Below, in pieces: positions 25,395-35,469 of a stretch of DNA of 64,000 nucleotides. The stretch is from JADGRB01 sp963835825. GTDB lineage: Bacteria; Myxococcota_A; Polyangia; Fen-1088. The DNA is taken from the NCBI GenBank assembly GCA_963835825.1, contig CAWIGZ010000001.1, forward strand, positions 1,364,001 through 1,428,000, given 5' to 3'. Made by a program: the position numbers and the translations under genes. Position 1 is the stretch's first letter, and each line of letters begins with the position of its first letter. Under the pieces are notes generated by a model, which saw nothing but the letters and a program-made list of their open reading frames with translations, ran no database searches and was not told where the DNA came from.

Positions 25395-26875
25395 GCAGAG
25401 GTTCGATCGCCCTCGTCTGGTGCGGCGCTCTGGTGTGGGCGGGTCTCGGCTGCGGAGCGAGCGGCTCCGGCGGCAGCGGAGGGACGGGCGCTCCCGCGAC
25501 AAGCGGGACCGGCGGGACCGGCGGGCCCGGCGGCACCGTCGTGATGACCCCGTTCGGCTCGGGAACGGGCGGCTGCACCTTCACCGGGACCTCCTCGTTG
25601 AGCCCGAAGATCTCCACCGTCGGGATCGTCACCTTCACGACCCTGCTCCCGAGCCCGACGGAGGCGCACATCGACTTCGGCCTCGACACCTCCTACGGCA
25701 TGACCGCGCCCGTCGATCTCACCGCTCCGAGCTATCGCACCTTGCTGCTCGGCATGAAGCCTTCGAGGGAATACCACTTCCGGCTCTCGGCGACCGACAG
25801 CGGCGGCGACAGCTGCACCAGCGACGACTTCACCCTCACCACCGGCGCGGCGCCGAACGGATTGCCGAACCCGACGATCACGACCAACGACGCCGGCGCG
25901 CTCTACGGCGGATTTCTCGTCACCGGCCAGTACAGCCAGTCGCTGATCGCCGGCGGCTCGCCGGGGGCCCCGGCGTTCATCCTCGACAAGGACGGCACCT
26001 ACGTCTGGTGGTACACGGTCGCCGGCAGCGACGCCACCGGCGTCACCATGAGCTACGACGGCAATTACATGTGGATCAACAGCGTCAACGTGCCGAGCCA
26101 CGCCGCCAAGGTCCACCGGGTGTCGATGGACGGCCTCGTCGACGAGGACCACTCGGAGGAATTCGCCGGCCTCAGCCACCAGCTCACCGTGCTGCCGGAC
26201 GAGACGGTGGCGTTCTACGCCTACGGCAGCAACGGCTGCGACGACATCAAGCTGCGGGCCCCCGACGGGACGGTGACCACGGTGGCCAACGCCCAGACCG
26301 CGCACGGCGGCACCGACGCCTGCCACCTCAACGCGATCTTCTACTCCCCGCTCGACGACACGCTGATCTTCGGCGACCTCGACAACAACTGCCTCACCAA
26401 GATCACCCGGAGCGGGGAGACCGTCTGGGTGTTGAACGGCGGCGTCGACAGCGGCCCGGCCAGCTCGTTCAACGGCGGTGCGCTCGTCTGGCAGGGCGGC
26501 CAGCACGGGTTCCACATTCTCGGGCTCGACGACTTCGTCATCTTCAACAACAACGCGAAGGTGCCCGCCGGCAGCAGGGTCAACTGGGGCTCGGCCGCCG
26601 GCGACGGAAGCGGCTCGCGGGCGCTCGAGATCAAGCTCGACCTCACCGCCATGACCGCGACGCAAAGCTGGTCCTACCAGGCGCCCGGGCTCAACGACAA
26701 CGTCCTCGGCGACGTCCAGCGCCTCCCCAACGGCAACACGATGATCGACTTCTCGACGAAGGGCACGATCCAGGAGGTCGACGCCAGCGGCAACCTTCTG
26801 CAGGAGATCAAGACGGCGACCAATTTCGGTTACCTGCAGAAGCGCGCCACGCTGTATGGTCCACCCCCAAGGTAG
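25391..26875 (+). CDS. Arylsulfotransferase-like beta-propeller lipoprotein (copy 1)
   Basis: A 494-residue lipoprotein (GTG start, lipobox LVWAGLGC) with a short Gly/Thr linker. An N-terminal fibronectin-like domain (ISTVGIVTFTTLLPSPTEAHIDFGLDTSYGMTAPVDL, then YRTLLLGMKPSREYHFRLSA) is followed by a beta-propeller with repeating blades: AFILDKDGTYVWWYTV, MSYDGNYMWINSV, HQLTVLPDETVAFYAY, NAIFYSPLDDTLIFGDLDNNCLTKI and GGQHGFHIL. This matches the arylsulfotransferase (ASST) family, which moves sulfate between phenolic molecules without PAPS. The His used by known ASSTs cannot be assigned without an alignment, so activity is unproven. It is coupled to the metallophosphoesterase through a GTGA overlap. 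Confidence 0.82.
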   Translation: MSRGSIALVWCGALVWAGLGCGASGSGGSGGTGAPATSGTGGTGGPGGTVVMTPFGSGTGGCTFTGTSSLSPKISTVGIVTFTTLLPSPTEAHIDFGLDTSYGMTAPVDLTAPSYRTLLLGMKPSREYHFRLSATDSGGDSCTSDDFTLTTGAAPNGLPNPTITTNDAGALYGGFLVTGQYSQSLIAGGSPGAPAFILDKDGTYVWWYTVAGSDATGVTMSYDGNYMWINSVNVPSHAAKVHRVSMDGLVDEDHSEEFAGLSHQLTVLPDETVAFYAYGSNGCDDIKLRAPDGTVTTVANAQTAHGGTDACHLNAIFYSPLDDTLIFGDLDNNCLTKITRSGETVWVLNGGVDSGPASSFNGGALVWQGGQHGFHILGLDDFVIFNNNAKVPAGSRVNWGSAAGDGSGSRALEIKLDLTAMTATQSWSYQAPGLNDNVLGDVQRLPNGNTMIDFSTKGTIQEVDASGNLLQEIKTATNFGYLQKRATLYGPPPR

Positions 26876-27101
26876 TGGACCGAAGGTCGAATCGGCCCGT
26901 TGTCCAGCCCGGCGGCGGGTCGGCCTCTTGGGTGGCGCTTTTCGGGCGCGCCTTTCTGGAAGGATAGAAACGGAGAAGGCCCGTCGCACCGCGGCAGCGT
27001 CTGGGAGCCGACGCAAAAAAAGTGACGTTTTCCGAGCCGGTTTCCCTACAGACCGTCACTGCTTTCTAACACCAATGATGAATTGGAAAAGGGGTTCGTC
27101 T

Positions 27102-28776
27102 ATGCGCGTGTCGACACCAGGCCTGTTGTTCGGATGTCTTCTCTTGGTTGGCTTCGGTTGCGCCAAGAGCGACGTGGTGGGGGGCACGGGCGGCTCCGGT
27201 GACACGGGCGGCTCCAGCGCGACGGGAGGCTCGTCCAGCGGCGGGAGCACCGGCACGGGCGGCAACAGCAACACCGGCGGGAGCACCGGGACCGGCGGCA
27301 ACGGCACCGGCGGCACGTCGGCACCGGCGAGCACGGGCACCGGCGGCAGGGCGACGGGCGGCAGCACCGGGACGGGCGGCACGTCGTCGACCGGCGGCAG
27401 CACCGGCACCGGCGGCAGGGCCACGGGCGGCAGCACCGGGACGGGCGGCACGTCGGCGACGGGTGGCAGCACGGGAACGGGCGGCACCACCGCCAGCTGC
27501 ACGCATCACCCCGACCGCCACGCCACAGCACGAAGATCCCGACCGTCGGCATCGTCGACCTTCTCGACGACACTCGTCGAGCCCGACGTCGGCGAGCATC
27601 AAGTTCGGCCTCGACACCAACTACGGCATGACGGCGCCGGTCGACCTCACCGCAGACGAACTACCGGACGCTGCTGCTCGGCATGAAGCCCTCGAAGACG
27701 TACCACTACCAGATCACCGTCACCAACAGCAGCGGCAGCTGCACCAGCGCCGACCAGACGATCACCACCGGCGCGCGCCCGAACGCGGGTCTCCCCACGC
27801 TTGACCATCACCACGAACAACAAGGCCGCGCTCTGGGGGGGATTCCTGGTCGTCGGGTCCTACCAGGGGGCGACCAATCAGTCGTTCATCCTCGACGCCG
27901 ACGGCGACTTCGTCTGGTGGTACGCCGACGGCAGCGACGGCTGCGGGACCAAGATGAGCTACGACGGCCAGTACATGTGGATGAACAACGGCAACGTCCC
28001 GGCCACGAACGGCTCGACGCACGTGCATCGGGTGACGATGGACGGGATGACCGACACCGATCTTTCCACGCCGTTCAACAACATGAGCCACCAGGTGCTG
28101 CCGCTCCCCGACGGCAGCGTGGCCTTCTACGCCACCGGATCGAACGGCTGCGACGACATCAAGATCTTCCCGGCCAACGGCACCGCCAGCAGCACGGCGA
28201 CGACGCTGGTCAACGCGCGGACGGCGCACGGCGGGACCGGCGCCTGCCACGTCAACAACATCGAGTACTCGCAGCCGGACGACACGCTGGTCTTCTCCGA
28301 CCTCGACAACGACTGCCTGACCAAGGTGTCGAGGACCACCGGCGCGACGGTCTGGGTGCTCAACGGGAACACGGGCGGCATCACCAGCACCTTCACCGGC
28401 GATCTCTGGAGCGGCGGCGAGCACGGCTTCCACCTGATCTCCCCGACCGACATCCTCCTCTTCAACAACAACAACGGCGGGAGCAGCTCCCAGGCGCTCG
28501 AGCTGACGCTGGACACCTCCGCGAAGAAGTCGACCAAGAAGTGGTCGTACGCCCCGAGCCCGGGCATCAAGGTGATGGTGCTGGGCGACGTTCAGCGGAT
28601 GAGCGGTCAACGGACCGAGCGGCGCCGGCGATGGCAACACCATCGTCGACTTCGGGACGGGGGATACGATTCAGGAGGTCTCCTCGAGCGGAACCCTGCT
28701 CCAGCAAATCAAGAGCCAGTATCCGTTCGGATTCATGGAAAAACGCGCCACGCTCTACGGACCGTCGACCAAGTAG
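27102..28776 (+). CDS. Arylsulfotransferase-like lipoprotein (copy 2), with at least six frameshifts
   Basis: A close paralogue of the preceding gene: lipobox (LLLVGFGC), a Gly/Thr linker of about 110 residues, an FN3-like domain and a propeller. Pieces are spread over three frames: the linker to about 27505; SASIKFGLDTNYGMTAPVDLTA (27593-27655); LLLGMKPSKTYHYQITVTNS (27670-27795); the long clean segment TNNKAALWGGFLVVG to DVQRM (27801-28600); and NTIVDFGTGDTIQEV to 28776. Each piece still matches its paralogue well, which argues for base-call errors rather than an old pseudogene. The ATG at 27102 has AAAGGGG upstream. It is probably cotranscribed with copy 1, about 225 bases away. Confidence 0.7.
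27180..27490 (+). repeat. Gly/Thr/Ser linker low-complexity repeat
   Basis: GGCGGCAGCACCGGG-type units recur through the linker of arylsulfotransferase-like copy 2 and encode STGTGG blocks. The frame is lost just downstream of this repeat. Confidence 0.85.
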
Positions 28777-28837
28777 CCGACGGGCCGAGCAAGCATGTAG
28801 AGTGCGGCCGACACCTTCTCTTTCCCGAGGTCCTTTG

Positions 28838-29875
28838 ATGAGCCGAGCCCGATCGTTCCTGTCCGCCGCCGCCCTTGCCTGTTTGCCGTTGATGACGCTC
28901 GCCTGTGGGAGCAGCAGCACCCCGTCGATGCAGAGCGTGACCTGCACCGACGGGACGATGATCGCCAACGTGGCGAACGACTACACCTTCACCAGCTCGC
29001 TCAAGCTCCATCCGGTGAAGGTCAAGCCGATGTCCGACCTGACGTTCAACTGGGGTGGGGTCACGAAGGACTTCCTCGGTCAGTCGCTCAACGCCCAGAC
29101 CGACCTGAACACGATCTTCCTGTTGTTGGTGAACCTGCCGTCGTCGACGTTCGAGATGCAGCTGAACAACGACACGTTTGCCACGTCGTCGATCGCCATC
29201 CCCGGGCCTCCCCCCAGCTATATCCCGAGCGGAGGCGTCACCATGGCCAGCCTGTACGGCAACTTTGCCGGGGCGTACACGGTCGACGCGTCGATGGCCG
29301 CGATGTACCTCGACGCAGCCACCTACACCCCTGCCAATTCCACGTTCGTCGTCGGGGCGCAGACCGGAACCAACGTCGGAACCAACATCCGGATGTTGCA
29401 GTCGTTCGAGCTCGACCCTTCGTCGAGCAACACGACGGTCACGCTGACCAACAGCTCCACCACGCTCACCTACTCGGCGGATCTGCACAGCCTCCACCCG
29501 ACCGGCGTCCCCGCGATGACGCCGAACCTGACGCTCGACTGGAGCCAGATCCAGACCAACGCCCTCGGCCAGCCGTTCGAGCCGACGGCCATCGCCAACG
29601 CGATCGTCGGCCACTACACCGAGACGCCTTCCCAGCTCGAAGGCAAGTTCCTCGACCTGCAGACGATCGCCACCGATCTCTACAAGGCCGACATCCCGTA
29701 CGGCTCGGTCCTCGATTTCACGACGCTGAAGGACGCCGCCGGCAACAGCTTCCCGGGCGTCGATTCGACGGGGACCTGGCTGGTGGCCCTCATCTGCACC
29801 AACTGCCGCAACCCCGCGCCCTATTACCTGACGATCCTCGAGCCCGCCACCCAGCCCTGCGCCGCCGCGCAGTAA
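28838..29875 (+). CDS. Lipoprotein of unknown function with a duplicated domain
   Basis: A 345-residue lipoprotein (lipobox LPLMTLACG). I do not recognise a named family. Two similar modules are visible: DLTFNWGGVTKDFLGQSLN in the first half and NLTLDWSQIQTNALGQPFE in the second, each followed by a helix and a beta-rich stretch. It ends with a Cys pair (LICTNCRNPAPYYLTILE). A second gene of the same family, on the other strand at 34472-35469, has the same W-x-x-hydrophobic-x-x-D-LGQ signature and the same CTTC-type Cys pair. The two lie either side of the FadL/MMPL operon, which suggests a shared role at the outer membrane. A GC hairpin follows the stop. Confidence 0.7.
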   Translation: MSRARSFLSAAALACLPLMTLACGSSSTPSMQSVTCTDGTMIANVANDYTFTSSLKLHPVKVKPMSDLTFNWGGVTKDFLGQSLNAQTDLNTIFLLLVNLPSSTFEMQLNNDTFATSSIAIPGPPPSYIPSGGVTMASLYGNFAGAYTVDASMAAMYLDAATYTPANSTFVVGAQTGTNVGTNIRMLQSFELDPSSSNTTVTLTNSSTTLTYSADLHSLHPTGVPAMTPNLTLDWSQIQTNALGQPFEPTAIANAIVGHYTETPSQLEGKFLDLQTIATDLYKADIPYGSVLDFTTLKDAAGNSFPGVDSTGTWLVALICTNCRNPAPYYLTILEPATQPCAAAQ

Positions 29876-29882
29876 CGGGATA

Positions 29883-29920
29883 GCGCCGCCGCCCCTGGGC
29901 TGCCCGGGGGCCCGCGGCGC
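29883..29920. terminator. Possible bidirectional hairpin terminator between convergent genes
   Basis: GCGCCGC at 29883-29889 pairs with GCGGCGC at 29914-29920. Further GC pairing (CGCCCC with GGGGGC) extends the stem, with a loop near 29901. It sits between the stops of the lipoprotein and the MMPL exporter. No T tract is present on either side. Confidence 0.4.
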
Positions 29921-29933
29921 GGACGTCGAGCCG

Positions 29934-32315
29934 TCAGGCCACGTTGCGGCTCGCCGTCGGAGCGCCGGCGGCGGGCGTCTTCTGCCGGCGCAGGAAGCGG
30001 GGCGTGACCATCAGGAGCACGGCGGGCAGGAAGGCGACCGTGGCGGCGCTGCTGGTCACCATGGTGAGCGCGACCAGCACGCCGAGGAGGACGTGCACCT
30101 TGAAGAAGGAGAGCGTCAGGCAGAGGTAGCCGCCGGCCACGGCGCTGGCCACGTAGGCGATCGCCTTGCCCGAGGTGGTCAGCGCGGTGGCGGTCGCCTC
30201 GCGCAGATCGCCGGTGCGCTGGAACTCCTCGCGGACGCGGAAGATGAAGTAGACGGCGTAGTCGGCGCCGATGCCGACGGCCATGGCCGAGATGGCCGCC
30301 GTCCCCATCGACAGCAGGATCCCCGTCCAGCCCATGAGGCCCAGGTTGACCAGCGCCGCGGTGGCCAGCGGCAGCAGCACCAGGAAGCCGCCCGCCAGCG
30401 AGCGGAGCAAGATCGAGGTGATGACCACGACCAGGATCGAGATCTGGATGAGGTTGATGGTCTTGCCGTGGACCATCGTCTCGTTGAGGGCGATCACGTT
30501 GGTCACCCCGCCGCCCACCCGCGCGGTGACCGGCATTCCCGCGAACAGGCGGTCGGCCTCGGCCTGCGTGGCCACCGTCATCTTCTTCATGGCGCGGAAG
30601 TCGTCGGTCTTCAGATAGGCGGTGATGACCGCGTTCTGGAAGGGACGGTCGACGAAGTGGGCGAGATCCTCTTCGTCGCCGCCCATCGTGTAGAGCAGGA
30701 GGTACTGCGCGACCCCCTGGCTGGTGTCGGGCAATTTGCCACCGCCGCTGGCGTCGACGGCCAGGCTGATCTGTTTGAGCAGGTCGACGATCGACACCAC
30801 CTTGCCGACCGGAAGCGGCTGGTGCTGGATGAACTGTCCGAGTTGGTCCATGCGCTTCAGGACCTCGGGGTTCTTGATGGCGTCGGGCGCCTCTCCCTTG
30901 ATCAGCACCTGGATCACGCGCGTGCCGTCGAGCCGCTCGTCCGCCATACGAAAACCGTGGACGGGCGCGTTGTGCTCGAAGAACTGCGCGGCGAGGTTGT
31001 TGCCGGCCTCGAGGCGCGTGACGCCGATGACGGCCACCACGATGAGAGCCGTGAAGACCCAGACGATGGGCCGCTCTTTCCCGGTCCGCACCAGCGTCGC
31101 CAGTTTCTCGAGGATCGGGTCGAAGTACTCCTCGCGCTTCTCGCGCTCGGTCTGGCGCGCCGACGGCGGCGACATCAGGACGCGGATGGCCGGGATGAAC
31201 GTCATCTCCACGGTCAGCGCGGCGATGATCCCGAACGCCGTGCAGAGGCCGAAGTTCTTGATGGTGGGGAGGCCGAACGTCGCCAGCGAGCCGAAGCTGA
31301 GCGCCGCGATGGTCCCGGCCGCCAGCATGACCAGGCCGACCTTGGTGGTCGCCTCGATGACCGCCAGCCGGTTGTGCTCCTGCGGCGACAGATCGGTGCG
31401 CGAGGCGTGGAGCCGGTTGTACTCCTCGTAATAGCGCTTGAGGATCTGGACCGAGTGGCCGGCGCCGATCGCCAGCAACAGGATCGGCGTCATGATGTTC
31501 CAGGGATCCATCGGCGCGTGGATGAGACCCATGAGACCGAGCGCCCAGACCACGCCCATGATCGCGGTGACGAGCGGGATGATCATCCCCTGCAGCGTCC
31601 GGAACGCGCGGTAGTGCAGGTAGCCGATCATCGCCAGCGCCAGGACGAAAAGGAGGGCGACCCGCCGGGTGTAGACGAGCAGCCAGTGGAGGATGGTCGG
31701 CGCGCCGGCGGCGACGATCTCCAGGCCGGGCACGCGCTCGGGCGCGAGGATCTTCTCCAGGCGATCGTAGAGGAACCGCGAGCCGCCCGCCTTCTCGAAG
31801 TCGTTGAAGTCGACCAGCACCGCCGTCGCGCGCCCGTCGTCGCTGACGAAGAGGCTGGTCAGGAAGCTGTTGGCCTTGACCCGCGCCCGAAACGCCGCCA
31901 CCTCGGCGTCGGTCTGCGGCACCTTGTCGGCCAGCGGCGTGATCTCCAGCGAGTCGGTCGAGCTGTGGATGTCCTTCACCCGCGACGACATGAGCGAAAG
32001 GACGCTGCCCGGTTTGACGCCGGGGAGCTTCTCCAGCTTCTCGGTCACCCGCTTCACCCGGCCGAGGATGTCGGGCGTGTAGACGGTTCCGGACTCGGGA
32101 TAAAACCCGATGACGGTCATGTACTTGCCGCCGAACAGCTTCTCGATCCGCTTGCCGGTGATCACCAGCGGATGTCCTGGGGGGATCTGCGCGTCCACGT
32201 CCAGGAGGACGTGCAGGCGGGTCATGGAGAACCCGAGCGTCAACGTCACCAGCGCGACCAGCGCGATGACGAGCTTGGGCCGGCCGACGATGGCGGTGAC
32301 GTAACGGCGCAGCAT
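29934..32315 (-). CDS. MMPL/RND-type exporter
   Basis: A 793-residue inner-membrane transporter of the MMPL branch of the RND superfamily, which moves lipids or hydrophobic compounds using proton flow. The layout is one N-terminal membrane segment (LVIALVALVTLTLGFSM), a large periplasmic domain (about 40-200), six segments, a second periplasmic domain and six more segments. The signature IGAGHSVQILKRYYEE in the first half matches IGADYAVYFIFRVREE in the second, the usual internal duplication with a buried Asp in one copy. It is the last gene of a minus-strand operon with a FadL-like porin, and two bases separate its start from the upstream stop. The cargo is probably a lipid. Confidence 0.9.
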   Translation of the reverse strand: MLRRYVTAIVGRPKLVIALVALVTLTLGFSMTRLHVLLDVDAQIPPGHPLVITGKRIEKLFGGKYMTVIGFYPESGTVYTPDILGRVKRVTEKLEKLPGVKPGSVLSLMSSRVKDIHSSTDSLEITPLADKVPQTDAEVAAFRARVKANSFLTSLFVSDDGRATAVLVDFNDFEKAGGSRFLYDRLEKILAPERVPGLEIVAAGAPTILHWLLVYTRRVALLFVLALAMIGYLHYRAFRTLQGMIIPLVTAIMGVVWALGLMGLIHAPMDPWNIMTPILLLAIGAGHSVQILKRYYEEYNRLHASRTDLSPQEHNRLAVIEATTKVGLVMLAAGTIAALSFGSLATFGLPTIKNFGLCTAFGIIAALTVEMTFIPAIRVLMSPPSARQTEREKREEYFDPILEKLATLVRTGKERPIVWVFTALIVVAVIGVTRLEAGNNLAAQFFEHNAPVHGFRMADERLDGTRVIQVLIKGEAPDAIKNPEVLKRMDQLGQFIQHQPLPVGKVVSIVDLLKQISLAVDASGGGKLPDTSQGVAQYLLLYTMGGDEEDLAHFVDRPFQNAVITAYLKTDDFRAMKKMTVATQAEADRLFAGMPVTARVGGGVTNVIALNETMVHGKTINLIQISILVVVITSILLRSLAGGFLVLLPLATAALVNLGLMGWTGILLSMGTAAISAMAVGIGADYAVYFIFRVREEFQRTGDLREATATALTTSGKAIAYVASAVAGGYLCLTLSFFKVHVLLGVLVALTMVTSSAATVAFLPAVLLMVTPRFLRRQKTPAAGAPTASRNVA

Positions 32316-32317
32316 GG

Positions 32318-32983
32318 TCAGCGCCTCTCCAGCAACGAGCGGATCAGGAGCTCGCGGGTGTCGCTCTTGGGGGCGAAGTAGCTGGCCATGACCACCCGGC
32401 GCGCCCCCGCTTCGTGGTCGCTCAGATCGAGGAGCACCTGCCCGGTGGCCGAGACCACCACCGTGCGCAGCGTGTCCGGCGTGATCGCGTAGATGAGCCG
32501 GTCATTCTTTTGATATCCGCGCTCCGCCAGCGGCGCGAACCACTGCGGGATCGCGTTGCTGACCTTCTGCTCGATGTCGCGGGTGATGAGGCCCGCCTCG
32601 CGCGCCAGCTCCAGGTTGTCGCGCACCACGCCGATCCAGCGGTTGAGCGGGACGTCGCGCACGAACTGCATCTGCACGACGGCGTGCGGCGCGGCGATGG
32701 CCGCCGACGCCAGCTGGGCGTCGAGCGGGTAGGAGTACTGCTGCCCGCGCGCCAGCTGGGCGAAGTGGGCCTGGGTCGGCTTGTCGACGCGCACGTCGAC
32801 GGTGGCGACGTTGATCTTGAGGAGCGTCTTTTGCAGCAGCATGTGCATCGAGGAGTACGGACCCTGCGCCAGCTCCGGCGAGTCGAGCGAGGGGACGGCG
32901 CCCCCGGCCATCGACGCCGGCGCCAGCAAGACGGCCGTCAATCCGAGAGCGGCCGCGAGAGATCGGGGAGTGTTGCGGGACAT
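32318..32983 (-). CDS. Exported protein, possibly chalcone-isomerase-like
   Basis: A 221-residue protein with a signal peptide (LAAALGLTAVLLAPASMAGGA). The body reads LLQKTLLKINVATVDVRVDK, then HAVVQMQFVRDVPLNRWIGVVRDNLELAREAGL, and DRLIYAITPDTLRTVVVSATGQVL, ending near LIRSLL. The VQMQFVRDVP-helix segment followed by a GDxLxYxxxPxGTxV-like strand pair resembles bacterial chalcone-isomerase-like proteins, which are thought to bind fatty acids rather than act as isomerases. The match is by eye and moderate. It sits between the FadL-like and MMPL genes, so a lipid-binding periplasmic role would fit. If that fold is wrong, the protein is simply a conserved exported protein. Confidence 0.6.
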   Translation of the reverse strand: MSRNTPRSLAAALGLTAVLLAPASMAGGAVPSLDSPELAQGPYSSMHMLLQKTLLKINVATVDVRVDKPTQAHFAQLARGQQYSYPLDAQLASAAIAAPHAVVQMQFVRDVPLNRWIGVVRDNLELAREAGLITRDIEQKVSNAIPQWFAPLAERGYQKNDRLIYAITPDTLRTVVVSATGQVLLDLSDHEAGARRVVMASYFAPKSDTRELLIRSLLERR

Positions 32984-32992
32984 GACTTCTCC

Positions 32993-34467
32993 TTACCTGC
33001 CAAACCTGTACAGGACAGCGAGGGAAACGAGGTGAGAGGTGGCGGCGTAGGTGCCGGCGTTGACGCTACAGACGTTCGGATCGGCGGCGGGAGGATTGCA
33101 GGAGCCGCCGGGTGTCTGCTGGTAGACGCGGGCGTCCGCCTCCGCGACGGTGAAGCTCGGTTGATACCGCAGCTGGTAGGTGAGGGCCACCTCCCACTGG
33201 TCCAGCAGCAGCGACGCGCCGAGCGCTCCGCCCAGTTGCGGCGCCGGCCGGGAAGTCGACGTTGGCGTACGCCGACGGTGCCGCGGCCGTCTCGTAGTAG
33301 CCGCCGGCGCGCAGCGTCCAGCGCTCGGGCACCAGGTTGAAGTCGCCGCCCAGCTTGACGCTGAGCACGTCGTTCCACTGCTTGGGGACGGTGATCGTCC
33401 CGATGTTCACGTGCTGGCTTCCGCCTCCAGCGGTGGCGACGAGCCCGTTGCTTTCGACGGTGAACGCGTTGGCGCGCGACCAGGTCTCGTACTCGACGTC
33501 CAGCTCGACGTCGAAGAGCTCGCGACCGGCGGCTTGGTGCCGGTAGCGGCCGCCTGCCCGCACCATCATCGGCAGCGGCAGCGTGACGGTCACGTCGTTC
33601 GCCGAGTTCGGCGCGCCGCCGTCCCGAGCCGTGGTGACGTCCCCGAGCACCGGCTTACCGTCGGGGCCCAGGGCGAGCCGCTGGAGACGAGCGTGCTGTG
33701 GGTGGCGATGTTCGCCGGGAGAATCTGCCCCGCCAGCCCGAATTCCCAGCGACGGCCTCGGGCGGAACCAGGCGCCCACGATGGCGTTGAAGGTGAGCCA
33801 GTCCGAGCCGCGCGTCTGCGCCAGGATGTCGTCCGCGCTCGACACGGGGTTGACGCGCGCCCGGGGCCGGGTTGGCGTTGATCACCAGCGAGTAGTCGAG
33901 CCGCGGGACCGTGATCCACTCCAGCGTCACCCCGACGCCGAAGAGGTCATGGAACTTCCAGGCGGCGCTGGCGGCGACGTCGAGGATGATCGCCTCCCGG
34001 TTCACCATCATGTAGCGCTGCCCGCCGTCTTGCGGGAACTGCTCCCGGCTGATCCCCGGCGGCGCGAAGCCGGCGAGCGCGAAGGCCCAGTCCCGAAGCC
34101 CGAGGTGGGACGACGCTCCGACGAAGGGAAGCAGCGCCTGCCAGGGGGTCCCGTTGTGAACCTTGGCGAAGGTGGTCGGCTGGGTGGGCGTGGGTGTCTG
34201 CCCGTAGTCGATCGTCGGCGCGCGCGTGTAGTCGTAGCCGTTGTACGCGAACTGGTTGCCGACCTCGATGACGGTGCCGTCGAGAGCGGCCAGCCCGGCC
34301 GGGTTGATGCTGACCGCCGTGACGTCGTCAGCCCGGGCGACGAACGCGCCCCCGCGTCCGGCGGCGCGGGCGCCCAGCGCACCCTGGTAGTAGCCGCCGT
34401 CGGCGAACGCCGGTGGAGCGACCGCCGCCGTCAGCAGCAGCGTCGCCAGTCCTGCGCGAGACTTCAA
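32993..34467 (-). CDS. FadL/OmpP1-like outer-membrane protein (several frameshifts)
   Basis: About 490 residues, a size typical of FadL long-chain fatty acid porins. After a signal peptide comes GGYYQGALGARAAGRGGAFVARADDVTAVSINPAGLAAL, the classic FadL N-terminal plug with the NPAGL motif. Barrel strands follow (FHDLFGVGVTLEWITVPRLDYS, VELDVEYETW, WTLRAGGYYETAAAP), ending LVSLAVLYRFGR. The frame changes near 33870, between about 33690 and 33755 (two compensating shifts) and near 33245, but homology resumes each time. The gene starts four bases after the upstream lipoprotein stop and ends nine bases before the chalcone-isomerase-like gene. It probably passes hydrophobic compounds across the outer membrane, with the MMPL pump as inner-membrane partner. 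Confidence 0.82.
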
Positions 34468-34471
34468 AGCC

Positions 34472-35469
34472 CTACACTATTGGGGCTGGAGAATGGAGAA
34501 CACCACCGGCGCCGGGACCTGAGCACGTGGTGCAGAGGACGGCGACCGCCCAAGTTCCGGCGGTGCTGCCGAACCCCGGGAAGGTCCCGCCGCTCGTCGG
34601 CGTGCTCGTGAGGTCGACGTACTTCTGACCGGCCGGAACGGCGTAGGTGTAAAGCGACGTCGCGTCCTGCTCGACGTTCAAGAAGTCCGCCTGGATGTCA
34701 GAGGGCTGCTTGCCCTGGAAGAACCCGACCTCGACCTTGTCGAGGGTGGTCTGCGAGAAGTCGACCGTCTGGCCGAAGCTGTCCTTGGTGATCTGGCTCC
34801 AGTCGATCTTCCACGGGCCCGCCGTGGGAATCGAGACGGCCATGCTGCTCAGCGTTGGCGGTGAAGGAGAGGAAGTTGCCGCCGGTGCCGCAGGGGTTGG
34901 GCGCGGCGACGGTGGTGTTGACGGAGGTCGCCGACGGCGAGAGGAAGACCATCGACTGGGCGCCGACCCCCAACGTCACCCCGTGCGCGAAGAGCAGCAG
35001 GTACTGGGTGCCCGGGGGCGACCACATAGTCGGTCGTCGGGTCGAGCTTCGGTTGCCCGAACGACAGGGTCGACAGCATCGTCGACGTGGCGCCCGCGGT
35101 GTGGAATTCCCGGTAGGTGGTGACCTCGGTCGACGTCAGCTGCCCCCTGGCCAGCTTGTCCTCGACCTGCGCCTGGGTCATGTTGCCGATCCTCAGGAAG
35201 GCGACGTTGTCGATCGTTCCCGCCGTATGGCAGAGCAGATCCTGCGTGATGCCGTCCCAGGAGATCGACAGATCGCTCGCGGCTTTCGTCTCCACCACCG
35301 GGATCGTCAGGCTGCTCATCGACGAATAGTTGTTCGCGTCCTTGATGACGACGTTCCCGACGGCGCCGGTCCCCGTCGACGGGCCGGACGATCCGCAGGC
35401 GCCCACCGGCGCGGCGAGCGCCAGGGTAAGGAGGGCGACGACATGGTGAGAGGAGGTGCTCGGTTTCAT
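34472..35469 (-). CDS. Lipoprotein, paralogue of the 28838 gene (frameshifted)
   Basis: About 330 residues. A signal peptide with lipobox LAAPVGACG is followed by two modules like those of the gene at 28838: DLSISWDGITQDLLCHTAG, then WKIDWSQITKDSFGQTVDFS, and the Cys pair in VAVLCTTCSGPG. Frame breaks lie near 35020 (before QYLLLFAHGVTLGVGAQ) and near 34855 (before AVSIPTAGPWKIDW). It is the first gene of the minus-strand operon that continues with FadL-like, chalcone-isomerase-like and MMPL genes. Its function is unknown; the tight spacing to the FadL gene suggests it works with the outer-membrane step. Confidence 0.68.
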
